A stretch of DNA of 64,000 nt from Parcubacteria group bacterium (GTDB lineage Bacteria > Patescibacteriota > Minisyncoccia > Moranbacterales > JAKLHP01), in assembly GCA_041657845.1 (NCBI GenBank), contig JBBABD010000002.1, positions 1-64,000 on the forward strand, in the 5' to 3' direction. Positions 1-9,550 of this stretch are shown here, piece by piece. Position numbers and translations under genes: made by a program. The notes under the pieces were generated by a model, which worked only from the letters and a program-made list of their open reading frames with translations, had not been told where the DNA came from and ran no database searches. Position 1 is the first letter of the stretch; each line of letters starts with the position of its first letter.

Positions 1-42
1 AAGACAATCGACAAAAAGCTGAAATATATCAAAAAATTGTAG
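1..42 (+). CDS. C-terminal end of an unidentified gene (partial)
   Basis: The first 42 bases read as an open frame ending in TAG and give a lysine-rich tail (KTIDKKLKYIKKL). A lysine-rich terminus is common in this genome, but 13 residues cannot be assigned to a family and the frame could be chance. Confidence 0.25.
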   Translation, partial: KTIDKKLKYIKKL

Positions 43-129
43 ATTAACTAAACTTAGGAAATATATGTCCCAGCCATAGGGACTAAAGTTAGATTATTAA
101 ATGTCTAAATGCGGCAATGCGGTTAATTT

Positions 130-2238
130 TTACTCTGTCATTCCGGAAGTTGCTTTTATTGAAAGGTTTATTTTTCCTTGTTCATCAATTTTTATTACTT
201 TAACCGGAACAATGTCTCCAACTTTGACAATGTCTTCGACTTTTTCTACCCGACGATCTGCCAACTCTGAAATATGAATAAGTCCTTCTTGCCCTGGCAA
301 AATTTCAGCAAAAGCTCCGAAATTCATTATTCTGGTCACTTTAGCTTTAAAAGTCTCTCCGGATTTTACCTCATGAGTAAGATTATTGATCCATTCTTGA
401 GCTTTTTTGGCTGACTGAGCATCAGATGAGGTGATAAAAATTGATCCATCATCTTCAATATCAATTTGCACTCCGGTTTCATCAATAATTTCATTGATAA
501 TTTTTCCTCCGGTCCCAATAACATTCCTAATCTTGTCCGGATTTATTTTTATAACAATGATTCGCGGAGCATACTCAGACATCTCTTTTCTTGGTTCGGA
601 AATAGCAGCGGTTATTTTGCCCAGTATTTCCTTCCTGTTTTCGCTTGATTGCTCAAGAACAGCTTTCAACATCTCGATCGTTACACCATCCACTTTCACA
701 TCCATTTGGAGTGCAGTAATTCCCTTTTCTGTTCCAGCCGCTTTAAAGTCCATATCTCCGTAATGGTCTTCTGCTCCTTGAATATCCGTTAAGACTTTGA
801 ATTTTCCGTCTGCTGCGACGATAATTCCCATTGCAATTCCACTTACCGGCCTTTTAATCGGCACGCCGGCATCCATCAGTGATAAGGTGGAACCGCAAGT
901 CGAAGCCATTGATGAAGAACCGTTAGAAGAAAGCACCTCAGAAACTAAAAGTATAGTGTAAGGAAATTCTTCTTTTGAAGGAAGCACTGGAATCAAAGCT
1001 TTTTCGGCCAAAGCTCCGTGTCCGATTTCTCTTCTCCCTGGTCCTCTCATCGGTTTGATTTCTCCCACTGAAAAAGGAGGAAAATTGTAATGATGAATAT
1101 ATCTTTTCTTAATATCTAGCTCCATCGTATCAATAACCTGTTCATCTCCAGGAGATCCTAGCGTTGTAATGGTAAGTGCTTGAGTTTCTCCCCTGGTAAA
1201 CAATCCAGTTCCGTGCGTTCTGGGAAGTATTCCGGTTCGGCATTCAATATGCCTAATCTCATCGAGTTTTCTGCCATCCGGCCTCTTTTCGCTTTCCATT
1301 ATATTCTTGTGAACAATTTCATCGGAAACTTCTTCCAAAACTTGAACGGCAATTTCTTTTAATTTTGAAGTATCTCCTTCATTATTCTGCTCAATATATT
1401 CAAAAACTTTCTTGTTTATGGCATCAACTTTTTCGGCAATAACTTTTTTGTCCACATCGTAAAGCGCATCTTCCAAATTTTCAGCCACAAGCAATTCCTT
1501 TATCTTTCCTTCAAATTCCGGCGTTCCCTCCAGAAGGGATGGCTCTGATTTTTCTTTTCCAGCCTCTTTTCTGATATCTTCGAGAAATTCCACAATTTTC
1601 CTAACCGCTTCCTGCCCGAATTCAAAAGCCTTAACAATATCTTCTTCAGAAACTTCCTTGGCTCCAGCTTCAATCATATTAATTTTATCTTTTGTTCCAG
1701 CGATAACTAAATCCAATTCGCTTTCTTTTACTTCTCCATTTACCGGATTAAGCAAAAATTGGTCGCCTATCTTTCCCACTCTAGCTGCTCCAATCGGACC
1801 GTTCCAAGGAATATTGGAAATATGAAGAGCCGCCGAACCGGCAATCATTGAAATGATATCTGTATCATTTTCTCCATCAATAGAAAGAACGGTAATTACA
1901 ACCTGGACTTCATTTCTCATTCGTCCATTGAAAAGAGGTCGAATGGTTCTGTCGACCACTCTTCCAGTCAAAATCGCTTCGTCCGAAGGTCTTCCCTCCC
2001 TTTTGATAAATCTTGATCCTTTTATTTTTCCGGCAGCATAATATCTCTCTTCGTAATCCACCATCAGCGGAAAATATCCGCTTATCCGGCTGGCATTCTT
2101 GCTCATCACCGCTGTCGCTAAAACCACCGTGTCGCCATAGCGGACAGTTACTGAACCATTGGCTTGTCCCGCCAAAAGTCCGGTTTCAACTTCAAGAATC
2201 CGCCCTCCAATTTGAAGGGACCACTTTTTTTGCTCCAT
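130..2238 (-). CDS. pnp: Polyribonucleotide nucleotidyltransferase (PNPase)
   Basis: Phosphorolytic 3'-5' exoribonuclease that degrades RNA to nucleoside diphosphates and works in cytosolic RNA turnover. The 702 residues have the full family architecture: a first RNase PH domain (about 10-140), a helical linker, a second RNase PH domain (about 320-460) with the PGRREIGHGALAEKAL segment, a KH domain with the GTGG loop (about 555-615) and a C-terminal S1 domain (about 620-690). Length is normal for bacteria. No good Shine-Dalgarno is visible before the ATG. rpsO, which often precedes pnp, is absent here. The identification is secure. Confidence 0.97.
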   Translation of the reverse strand: MEQKKWSLQIGGRILEVETGLLAGQANGSVTVRYGDTVVLATAVMSKNASRISGYFPLMVDYEERYYAAGKIKGSRFIKREGRPSDEAILTGRVVDRTIRPLFNGRMRNEVQVVITVLSIDGENDTDIISMIAGSAALHISNIPWNGPIGAARVGKIGDQFLLNPVNGEVKESELDLVIAGTKDKINMIEAGAKEVSEEDIVKAFEFGQEAVRKIVEFLEDIRKEAGKEKSEPSLLEGTPEFEGKIKELLVAENLEDALYDVDKKVIAEKVDAINKKVFEYIEQNNEGDTSKLKEIAVQVLEEVSDEIVHKNIMESEKRPDGRKLDEIRHIECRTGILPRTHGTGLFTRGETQALTITTLGSPGDEQVIDTMELDIKKRYIHHYNFPPFSVGEIKPMRGPGRREIGHGALAEKALIPVLPSKEEFPYTILLVSEVLSSNGSSSMASTCGSTLSLMDAGVPIKRPVSGIAMGIIVAADGKFKVLTDIQGAEDHYGDMDFKAAGTEKGITALQMDVKVDGVTIEMLKAVLEQSSENRKEILGKITAAISEPRKEMSEYAPRIIVIKINPDKIRNVIGTGGKIINEIIDETGVQIDIEDDGSIFITSSDAQSAKKAQEWINNLTHEVKSGETFKAKVTRIMNFGAFAEILPGQEGLIHISELADRRVEKVEDIVKVGDIVPVKVIKIDEQGKINLSIKATSGMTE

Positions 2239-2433
2239 AAGATAGCATCACTATTTCCAGTAACGCCAATAAACACAACAACGAGTTAAAAGTTTCGAGT
2301 CTATAAAGTTTGTAAAACAACTACTTTATAAACTTTGAACTTTAAACTGATTACAGTGCCTGTTAGCTACTAAAAACAGCTTTTATAATTATTTAATTTA
2401 CTGAATTGATTCTAGCATTTTAAAAGTGTTTTG

Positions 2434-3486
2434 TCAAAAGAATGTATTAGAAGAGTACATCTTGGACACTTTGGCATATTTTTGAGTAAACTCTATGGGT
2501 GTCAGATAATCCAAGGTTTGATGTGGACGGTTGAAATTGTATTCAATCAGCCATTCGGTCAGATTACGGTTAAAAATATTGATATCCTCAGTCATATTTC
2601 CCAGAGCAATGAATTCTTCCTGTAGCGTCCGATTGAAACGTTCACATTCCGGATTGTCTTTAGGAGTTTGAGTCCGAGAGAAATAGTGAGGAACTTTTAA
2701 TTCCGTACAAGCTTCTTCAAAATATTTCAGAAACTCACTTCCGTTATCAGTTTGCAGGTTATCAAACTTACCGTCAAGCAAGTAGAACAATCTTTGCAAG
2801 AAATCTTTGGCTGATAGTGAGCTATGATTGTGATACATTCTAGCATAAGCAACCTTGGCATACTTATCAATGGCAGTTAGAATATATCGTTTCTGTCCGC
2901 TGTAATGCCGGACGATGGTATCTAAGCAGACTAAATATCCACTCTTTGGTTTTTTCTTCAGTTCGGTAATTCTTTTCTTTTTCTGGGCTTTCTGCCTCTT
3001 TTTATTGGCTTGAGATTGTTTTTTGGCGTTGTAATAAATACCGGAAGCTTCAATAATGCATTGAACTTTCCAGCTGCTGATGTTTTTGTCATCCGGATAT
3101 TTCTTTTGATAAATTTTCAGTAGTTTAATTTTCCCGTAACGAATGCGGTTTTTTCGAAGCATAACCACGCGCTCGTATTGCGTACCGGTGTATTCCTTTT
3201 TTCGAGTATTCTTCGGTGCCTTAAATTCATCTTCTAATGTTCTTAAATTTGTTTCATCAAACCTCTTGCGCCAATAATACCAGAGCGATCTTGAGATTGC
3301 GAAATGCCGGCAGTTTTTCTTGGCATTGCGCTTGGCTTCAGTTTCGTAAAAGATCATCCATTTAAGTCGCTGGCAGGCCTTCTTGCTCAATTTCAGCTTC
3401 TCGGACACCTTCTGCCATCTTTCGTATTTGTTTTTGGATAACTTGAGCTGGCTGACAAAATAGTAGCCGAATTGTTTGGCTTTCAT
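2434..3486 (-). CDS. IS transposase, integrase-core DDE type
   Basis: The 350 residues start with a basic helix-turn-helix region (about 20-90). An integrase catalytic core follows, with the acidic triad in recognisable contexts: LVCLDT (about 195), LQTDNGSEF (about 255) and NPECERFNRTLQEE (about 290). The C-terminus has the EWLIEYNFNRPHQTLDYLTP block typical of IS3/IS481-like rve transposases. The frame is intact with no programmed frameshift, which favours an IS481-like single-ORF element over classical IS3. It probably catalyses cut or copy-and-paste movement of the surrounding element. Family assignment below rve level is inference. Confidence 0.88.
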   Translation of the reverse strand: MKAKQFGYYFVSQLKLSKNKYERWQKVSEKLKLSKKACQRLKWMIFYETEAKRNAKKNCRHFAISRSLWYYWRKRFDETNLRTLEDEFKAPKNTRKKEYTGTQYERVVMLRKNRIRYGKIKLLKIYQKKYPDDKNISSWKVQCIIEASGIYYNAKKQSQANKKRQKAQKKKRITELKKKPKSGYLVCLDTIVRHYSGQKRYILTAIDKYAKVAYARMYHNHSSLSAKDFLQRLFYLLDGKFDNLQTDNGSEFLKYFEEACTELKVPHYFSRTQTPKDNPECERFNRTLQEEFIALGNMTEDINIFNRNLTEWLIEYNFNRPHQTLDYLTPIEFTQKYAKVSKMYSSNTFF

Positions 3487-3555
3487 AATTGAGATATATT
3501 GGTTAATTTAACTCCCTATTGTATCATAGGGGTGTCCAATATGTATCTCATCTTC
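2450..3555 (-). mobile_element. Insertion sequence with DDE (rve) transposase
   Basis: A single transposase gene lies between imperfect inverted repeats. The left end (2450-2470) reads gaagagtacatcttggacac. The right end (complement of 3532-3555) reads gaagatgagatacatattggacac. About 16 positions match after a short gap. The transposase stop codon falls just outside the left repeat, so the true ends may lie further out. No target-site duplication was obvious. The left neighbour is the pnp downstream region. Confidence 0.7.
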
Positions 3556-3659
3556 TTCAAGAAAAAGGCGTCTTAAAGACCGCCTCATAAAAACTTTATC
3601 TTGCAAATTATTTCGGATTACCCGAAAATTGCAATGAGCTTTTTAAAAAACTTGGTTTC

Positions 3660-3854
3660 TTACTCTTTTTTTTCGATACACACAACTCTTTCCCAAATGG
3701 GTTCGAGCGTTACCGGATCAAGCAAAGCTTCGAATATCTCCAATCCATCTTCATGCGTGTAATAAACGGGATTTCCCATTAGCGCATGCTTTCTTAAGGC
3801 TTCACGCACACCATCTTGAAATGCTTTTTCGACTTCTTTTCCATTGATTTTCAT
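3660..3854 (-). CDS. Small conserved-looking protein, 64 aa, unknown function
   Basis: A 64-residue acidic/basic mixed protein with no membrane segment or recognised motif. It is supported as a gene by a perfect AGGAGG ribosome-binding site six bases before the ATG and by its clean placement between the IS and the recombinase. It may share a transcript with the Xer gene upstream (57 bp gap). I do not recognise its family. Confidence 0.6.
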   Translation of the reverse strand: MKINGKEVEKAFQDGVREALRKHALMGNPVYYTHEDGLEIFEALLDPVTLEPIWERVVCIEKKE

Positions 3855-3910
3855 CAGTCCTCCTTTCCTGATCGTTGTCAGGATTTTTGATTATCTTAAC
3901 TTTCTACTTT

Positions 3911-4831
3911 TTATTTCTCCCGTTTCCCGTGGAACTTTTTGTGGATGTCTTTGAGTCCTTGATTGGTCACGTGGGTATAAATTTGAGTGGTGGTGATGGA
4001 AGAATGGCCAAGCATCGCCTGGACGCTTCGGATGTCAGCACCATTGGACAAGAGATCAGTGGCAAAACTGTGGCGCAAAGTATGCGGATGAACATCTTTC
4101 ACAATTCCCGCTTTGGTCGCATAGTGTTTGACGATTCTTTGAATGCTTCGTTGAGTAATTCGAAGACTTCCTTCTTTTTCTGTTTCCTTGGCACCTTTTT
4201 TGGGAAGCCTAACGAAAAGCGCGGGGTCAATATCAGTTCTTTTCTCCAAATATTTTTCCAGAGCCTTTTTGGCTGTGTCAGAAACAAAAACAATTCTCAC
4301 TTTTGATCCTTTCCCCCTGACACTAAATTCCTGATTTTTAAGGTTTATTTGATCTCGATTAATACTCACTAGTTCCGAAACACGAAGTCCGGCTGAAAAT
4401 AGCAACTCCAAGACAGCTCTATCTCTCAATGATTTTTTGTCTTCCCCGCTAGCCGCATTCAATAATCGTTCCAACTCTGAGGGCTCAAGAAATTCAATCA
4501 TCGTCGCCGGATTTTTTCCAATCTCTATTTTCTCCGCCGACATTACCGGTACATCCCTTTTGGAAAGATACTTAAGAAAGATCCGAAGGGCAATCATATG
4601 GTAATTTTGAGTCACTCTCTTGAGTTCTTGACCTTTCTCATCCTGATATCTATTGAGATATATTCTGAATTTTCTCACGTTGTCCGGTGTAATATCCTCC
4701 GGATTCTTGATTTCCGACCACTTGAAGAAGCGTTCCAGATAATGATGGTAGTTTTCAATCGTCTTTTGGGAACGATTGCGCTCAATTTCCAAATATTCCA
4801 AAAAGTCCGTTAAAAGCTGGCTTATATTCAT
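3911..4831 (-). CDS. xerC: Tyrosine recombinase XerC/XerD family
   Basis: Site-specific recombinase that probably resolves chromosome dimers at a dif site. The 306 residues match the usual Xer length. An N-terminal SAM-like core-binding domain (about 1-90) precedes the catalytic domain. Catalytic residues are visible: Arg in SAGLRVSEL, the HTLRHSFATDLL box (His-x-x-Arg), a downstream His in MLGHSS and the nucleophilic Tyr in TTTQIYTHV near residue 285. With only one Xer gene in view, it may be the sole recombinase, as in XerH/XerS systems. An integrative-element origin is less likely because the gene sits beside core genes. Confidence 0.88.
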   Translation of the reverse strand: MNISQLLTDFLEYLEIERNRSQKTIENYHHYLERFFKWSEIKNPEDITPDNVRKFRIYLNRYQDEKGQELKRVTQNYHMIALRIFLKYLSKRDVPVMSAEKIEIGKNPATMIEFLEPSELERLLNAASGEDKKSLRDRAVLELLFSAGLRVSELVSINRDQINLKNQEFSVRGKGSKVRIVFVSDTAKKALEKYLEKRTDIDPALFVRLPKKGAKETEKEGSLRITQRSIQRIVKHYATKAGIVKDVHPHTLRHSFATDLLSNGADIRSVQAMLGHSSITTTQIYTHVTNQGLKDIHKKFHGKREK

Positions 4832-4967
4832 TTTTTTCGTTTTATTTTTTAATTTTTTCCTTTATTTAAGCCACAAACAGGCAAAACACTTTGACAGCCA
4901 ATCAATCTCATGTATATACTTATAATAGTAAAAATTAGGATTTTAGCCAATAGAACAATGCCTCGTA

Positions 4968-6206
4968 TTGTTTTTTAGTTTGTTCTTAGCTCTAAAATCA
5001 TCTGGAAGGAACAAAGCTATTAGTAACTTCAGTTCTAATCTCTTTTCAAAAAATCCCAAAAAATTTGATATAGACAGAATTCAATCAAAGGTTCACTTTT
5101 ATCAAAAAAGAGTGGCCGATTTCATCAAGAGGCATCGCACCATTAGAATTCTTCACATTCTAAGAAACTACTCTGCGCTTATGGTGGTAGTTTCTAGCTC
5201 TCTTTTGGTTACTTCTACAAACCTTGCAAAAAGTAGCAACTCCAATGGATTTTTATCCGGTTACTTTAACATCGACAATAAAGAAAACCCAAGGATAAGC
5301 AGCCAGGAAAACAGAAAAAATAATTTAGCTTTTGTTCCTCTGGCAAAAGTTCCAACTTCAGTTAATCCGGATATTAAAGAAGAATCAGATAATGAAAACC
5401 TATCTTTAGTTGGGGGACAGGCTCTGACAGCAAATTTTGGGAGTCCGCTTAAGGACCCAGAAGAAAATGGCGGAGTTAAAATTTATGAAGTAAAATCGGG
5501 AGATACTGTAAGTGGCATAGCAACTGCAAACAATATCACAATCAACACTATTCTTTGGGCAAATGATTTAGATAATGTTGATTCCATAATGCCAGGAGAT
5601 AAAATATTCATTCTCCCGATAGCAGGACTTTCCTATACTATTAAAAAGGGGGATACGATAGAATCAGTCGCCAGTAAATATAAAGCCGATAAAGACAGAA
5701 TAATAAGTTTTAATAGTTTGCCAGCAGACGGACAATTAACCGAAGGGGAAGAAATAGTAATTCCGGACGGGCAGAAAGAAATTCCGCAAACTACCCCGGG
5801 AACGCCTGCTGAAACTGGAATAGAAAGGAGGCAGTATGCAACATCCACTGGAGGAGCTCCGGCTGTTTCAGGGTTCAAAACTCTTAGCGGCAGAGCGGGA
5901 ACAGGCCACATTTTCCCCTATGGTTATTGCACTTGGTATGTTGCTCAAAAAAGATATGTTCCTTGGGGAGGAAATGCCGGTACTTGGTTATACCATGCTA
6001 AGTCTGCCGGATATCAAACTGGAAAAACTCCGCGAGTCGGATCTATTATGGTTTCTTCAGAATCTTGGTGGGGTCATGTTGCTATAGTAGAAAAAGTTAG
6101 CGGAGGATCATTTACTGTTTCTGAGATGAATTACAAAGGATGGGCAAAAACCAGCAGACGAACCATTCCAACATCTAGCAGAATAATAAAAGGATTCATC
6201 TACTAA
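4968..6206 (+). CDS. LysM-CHAP peptidoglycan hydrolase, membrane anchored
   Basis: Cell-wall amidase or endopeptidase acting outside the membrane. An N-terminal region contains a hydrophobic segment (about 65-85). Two LysM repeats follow (KIYEVKSGDTVSGIATAN about 175-220; YTIKKGDTIESVASKYK about 225-270). A C-terminal CHAP domain carries the catalytic Cys in YGYCTWYVAQ and His in SWWGHVAIVE. The listed start is a TTG and is uncertain. A small hairpin (acaat/attgt) with a T-run sits exactly there (4956-4977), so a later start such as the ATG at 5179 is possible. The gene is monocistronic. Confidence 0.88.
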   Translation: MFFSLFLALKSSGRNKAISNFSSNLFSKNPKKFDIDRIQSKVHFYQKRVADFIKRHRTIRILHILRNYSALMVVVSSSLLVTSTNLAKSSNSNGFLSGYFNIDNKENPRISSQENRKNNLAFVPLAKVPTSVNPDIKEESDNENLSLVGGQALTANFGSPLKDPEENGGVKIYEVKSGDTVSGIATANNITINTILWANDLDNVDSIMPGDKIFILPIAGLSYTIKKGDTIESVASKYKADKDRIISFNSLPADGQLTEGEEIVIPDGQKEIPQTTPGTPAETGIERRQYATSTGGAPAVSGFKTLSGRAGTGHIFPYGYCTWYVAQKRYVPWGGNAGTWLYHAKSAGYQTGKTPRVGSIMVSSESWWGHVAIVEKVSGGSFTVSEMNYKGWAKTSRRTIPTSSRIIKGFIY

Positions 6207-6277
6207 CAAAAAACTTTCCTTTATTGGACAGCTTTTTGTTAATTTGTTAAATATTTTGAATATTATATAATCAAACT

Positions 6278-6883
6278 ATGGTGGATCTAACTGGGCAACA
6301 AATTTTTCAATTTCTTTCACATTATGGTTATTGGATCATGCTTCCTTTAATGATTATTGAAGGTCCAATTATAACTATAATTGCCGCCATGCTTGCTAAA
6401 TTAGGAGCTTTTAATGTCTTCATTGTTTTTATTTTTTCAGTTCTAGGAGATATTTTTGGGGATATAATTCTTTACGGGCTAGGATACAAGTTCGGAATGA
6501 CCTTCGTGAGAAGATTTGGAAAATACATGGGAATCACAGAAAAACTAGTTTTAAAGATGGAGAACTATTTTAAAAATCATGGAGGAAAAACGATTTTTAC
6601 CGTGAAAGCGACTACCGGACTTTGCTGGGCAACTTTTACCGCTGCCGGAATTGTAAAAATGGATTTCAAAAAATTTGTGAAATATTCATTTTGGGGCGGA
6701 TTAGCCTGGAGCGGACTTTTGGTAGCTTTGGGGTATTTTTACGGATATATGTGGGCAGAACTCCGACATTACATCGAATGGGCCGGCTGGATAGCAATCA
6801 CATTGGCAATAATTTCAATTGCATCAGTCCAAACATACAAGAGCTATCGATCTAAAAAAATATTGCTGAACAATTGCAAATAA
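6278..6883 (+). CDS. DedA family membrane protein
   Basis: Integral membrane protein of the DedA/VTT superfamily, whose members include flippases for undecaprenyl phosphate and other lipids. The 201 residues contain about five hydrophobic segments. They show the family's N-terminal reentrant region (GPIITIIAAMLAKLGAFN), the GDIFGDIILYGLGYKFG block and a positively charged turn (RRFGKY). The substrate cannot be told from sequence. It stands 70 bp downstream of the LysM-CHAP gene and may serve the same envelope pathway. Confidence 0.85.
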   Translation: MVDLTGQQIFQFLSHYGYWIMLPLMIIEGPIITIIAAMLAKLGAFNVFIVFIFSVLGDIFGDIILYGLGYKFGMTFVRRFGKYMGITEKLVLKMENYFKNHGGKTIFTVKATTGLCWATFTAAGIVKMDFKKFVKYSFWGGLAWSGLLVALGYFYGYMWAELRHYIEWAGWIAITLAIISIASVQTYKSYRSKKILLNNCK

Positions 6884-6960
6884 TCTTATTTTTAATCAAA
6901 CAATAAAATTCAGGTTGCAAGCCCTGTTTTTTTGTCTAAAAATATGATACTTTTATAATT

Positions 6961-7794
6961 ATGAACACCAAAAGAGCTAGCAAAATCATATCCAAAGCCA
7001 ATAGCATACTCCTCGAAGATCCTAAGGTTTTATACAAAAAAGAGAAGGAATTCCTTAACCAGCCTTTCTATTTTGAAGGAACCAATGGCAAAGGGGTTCT
7101 GCTTATTCACGGATGGACGACTACTTCCTATGAGCTAAGGCGCCTGGGAAAATACTTGAACGAGTTTGGTTATACTGTCTCTGCCCCTCTTCTTCGCGGA
7201 CACGGAACAGTCCCGAAAGACTTGGAAAATGTAAAATGGGAAGACTGGATGGAAGATGTTGAAATTGCTTATAACAAACTGAAATCAAATTGCAACAATA
7301 TTTATGTCGGAGGGACATCGATTGGATCATGCCTTACGATAATGCTGGCCAAAAAATATCCTGAAATTTCAGGCTTGTTGCTCATGGCAACGCCTTACAA
7401 AATACGCTTTGAAAAAATACTAATTCCCCTTTCGAGATTAATGAGAAAAATAAGAAGCTACCATAAAAAATATTATCCCCCGACTTTTGGCGCAGCAAAT
7501 ACAATCACTCGTCTGATATCGTATCAATCCTATTCCGTAGGAAGCGCGCTAGAAACATTAAAATTGGTTCAGGAAACAAGAAAAAATATTTCTTTCATTA
7601 ACCAACCTGCTTTTTTAATTCAGTCTCTTAGCGATCATGTCGTTTCCAAAAATAGCTTGAAAAAAATTTACAACTCAATCAGTTCAAAAACAAAAAGGAA
7701 GAAATATATCAAAAGAGCTTACCATACTTTTATCTCCGATATCAAAAACGAAAGTGTTTTTGAAGAAATATTGGAATTTTTTAATGAAAATTGA
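6961..7794 (+). CDS. Alpha/beta hydrolase, carboxylesterase/lipase type
   Basis: Serine hydrolase of 277 residues. The oxyanion region is HGWTTTSYELR (about 50), the nucleophile elbow is GGTSIGS (Ser about 120), the acid is in SLSDHVV (about 225) and the catalytic His is in RAYHTF (about 260). The domain resembles monoglyceride lipase/Est30 carboxylesterases. It has no signal peptide, so it is cytosolic. Its TGA overlaps the ATG of the next gene (TGATG), so it is co-translated with a glycosyltransferase and alkyladenine glycosylase. The substrate is unknown. Confidence 0.85.
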   Translation: MNTKRASKIISKANSILLEDPKVLYKKEKEFLNQPFYFEGTNGKGVLLIHGWTTTSYELRRLGKYLNEFGYTVSAPLLRGHGTVPKDLENVKWEDWMEDVEIAYNKLKSNCNNIYVGGTSIGSCLTIMLAKKYPEISGLLLMATPYKIRFEKILIPLSRLMRKIRSYHKKYYPPTFGAANTITRLISYQSYSVGSALETLKLVQETRKNISFINQPAFLIQSLSDHVVSKNSLKKIYNSISSKTKRKKYIKRAYHTFISDIKNESVFEEILEFFNEN

Positions 7795-8969
7795 TGAACA
7801 TAGCAATCTTCACGAATAATTATCTTCCTAATCCTTATGGAGTAACAGGATCCATTGAAAGCTTCCGGAAGCAATTTGAAAAATCAGGGCATACTGTTTA
7901 CATTTTTGCGCCGAATTGCAAAGATTACAAAGATAAAAATTCAAACGTGTTTCGCTATCCATCATTGGACATTCAATACAAAATTAAATTTCCGCTGGCA
8001 ATTCCCTATTCTCGAAAGATAGATAGAATTATTGATAACCTAGAGCTTGACATTATTCATTCTCAGCATCCCAATCTCCTGGGTTCGGCCGCTAAAAAAT
8101 GGACTGGAATTAAAAACATTCCTTTGGTTTTTACCTGGCACACTTTATATGATCAATATGCTCACTTTGTGCCGCTGATACCCAATAAAATAGCTTCAAA
8201 ATATATAATAAATACCGCAGTTAAATATGCTACCTGCGCAGATTTTATAATAACTCCGACTGATTCAGTAAAAAAAATAATCCAAAAATGGGGGGTCACA
8301 AATAAAAATATTAAAGCCATTCCAACCGGCATTGAAGAAGAATTATACCAGAATGCAGATAGAAATAAAATTAGAAATAAGTTTAATATCAAAGATGATG
8401 ATATTTTGTTAATTTTAGTTTCCAGAATTTCTCAGGAAAAAAACATTGAGTTTCTTTTTCAAGCGATAAAAAAAGTGCTGAAAGCGGACAGTCCGCTCTC
8501 AAGCGGACTGTCCGCCAAAAGAGTTAGATTTCTGATTTGCGGAGATGGATATTTGCTTCCAAAATTAAAAAAAATGACCAGAGAAAATGATTTGAAAAAC
8601 AAAATTAATTTTGAAAGCATAGTTCCAAAAGAAGAACTAAAAAATTATTATGCCGCCGGAGATATTTTTGTCTACGCATCAAAATCGGAAACTCAAGGAA
8701 TGATTATTTCTGAAGCAATGTACTGCGGTCTTCCAATTGTTGCTGTTAATGCTCCCGGAGTTTGTGATTTGGTACAAAATAATGTTAACGGATTCTTAAC
8801 TTCAGAAAATAAAGGCGAATTTGCAAGTGCTGTTCAAAAATTAATTGATGATAAAGAATTGAGAAATAAATTTTCCGCTGAGTCTAGCAAAATCGCCAAA
8901 GAAAATTTCACCGACAAAATTTGCGCCGAAAAAATGTTAAAGGTTTACGAGTCTTTAGTGAAAAAATGA
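7794..8969 (+). CDS. Glycosyltransferase family 4 (GT-B fold)
   Basis: Retaining glycosyltransferase of about 391 residues. The N-terminal Rossmann half has a glycine-rich turn (NPYGVTGSIESFRK). The C-terminal nucleotide-sugar half has VSRISQEKNIEFLF and the E-x7-E motif SETQGMIISEAMYCG. The pattern is close to diacylglycerol glucosyltransferases and PimB-like enzymes, so a membrane glycolipid product is plausible but inferred. The ATG at 7794 is preferred over an in-frame TTG one codon earlier because it makes a 1-nt translational overlap with the hydrolase. A 13-bp palindrome (8484-8515) is inserted in frame. Confidence 0.9.
   Translation: MNIAIFTNNYLPNPYGVTGSIESFRKQFEKSGHTVYIFAPNCKDYKDKNSNVFRYPSLDIQYKIKFPLAIPYSRKIDRIIDNLELDIIHSQHPNLLGSAAKKWTGIKNIPLVFTWHTLYDQYAHFVPLIPNKIASKYIINTAVKYATCADFIITPTDSVKKIIQKWGVTNKNIKAIPTGIEEELYQNADRNKIRNKFNIKDDDILLILVSRISQEKNIEFLFQAIKKVLKADSPLSSGLSAKRVRFLICGDGYLLPKLKKMTRENDLKNKINFESIVPKEELKNYYAAGDIFVYASKSETQGMIISEAMYCGLPIVAVNAPGVCDLVQNNVNGFLTSENKGEFASAVQKLIDDKELRNKFSAESSKIAKENFTDKICAEKMLKVYESLVKK
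8483..8516. repeat. GC-rich REP-like palindrome inside the glycosyltransferase gene
   Basis: GCGGACAGTCCGC (8484-8496) and GCGGACTGTCCGC (8503-8515) are exact reverse complements with a 6-base spacer. Each arm is itself nearly palindromic. The insert is read in frame as ADSPLSSGLSAK between two GT-B structural elements. Its GC content is far above the flanks. Confidence 0.8.
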
Positions 8970-9502
8970 TACTAAATAAAAAATTCTATCAAAAAAGCAC
9001 TTTGGAGACAGCTCAGAATTTACTAGGCTGTTTTTTGGTGAGAAAAATTGGAAATAAGATTATAAAAGGAATAATTACCGAAACGGAAGCCTATATTGGT
9101 GAGGATGACTTGGCTTGTCATGCCTCAAAAGGACGGACTCCCCGAACAGAAACTATGTATGGCGAATCAGGCCACGCTTACGTCTATATGATCTATGGGA
9201 TGTATCATTGTTTAAATATCGTCACGGAAAAGAAAGGCTTTCCCACCGCAATTTTAATTAGATCAATAAAAATTGATGGCTTGGATTACAAAAAAACCGA
9301 TGGTCCGGGAAAACTTTGCAAATTTTTAAAAATTGATAGAAAATTAAATAATTGGAATATTACTAAAAAAGAAAGGCTTTGGATAGAAAAACCTGCCCAA
9401 AATTTTTCAAAGAAAAATATTGTGGCGGGCAGACGAATTGGAATTGACTATGCTAAACATTGCAAAGAATATCCTTGGAGATTCCGTGTCAAAGAGAAAT
9501 AA
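8966..9502 (+). CDS. DNA-3-methyladenine glycosylase, AAG/MPG family
   Basis: Base-excision repair enzyme that removes alkylated purines. The 178 residues show AAG-family motifs: TETEAYIGEDDLACHASKGRTPR with the catalytic Glu, MYGESGHAYVYMIYGMYHCLN, and GPGKLCKFLKID. The length fits bacterial members (about 180-200). I chose the ATG at 8966 because it forms a 4-nt ATGA overlap with the glycosyltransferase stop; the open frame upstream only repeats that gene's C-terminus out of frame. It is the third gene of a translationally coupled operon. Confidence 0.93.
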   Translation: MILNKKFYQKSTLETAQNLLGCFLVRKIGNKIIKGIITETEAYIGEDDLACHASKGRTPRTETMYGESGHAYVYMIYGMYHCLNIVTEKKGFPTAILIRSIKIDGLDYKKTDGPGKLCKFLKIDRKLNNWNITKKERLWIEKPAQNFSKKNIVAGRRIGIDYAKHCKEYPWRFRVKEK

Positions 9503-9550
9503 ATAATTTTATTTGAGGTAATAATTAATATAACAACTAATCAAAAAACT

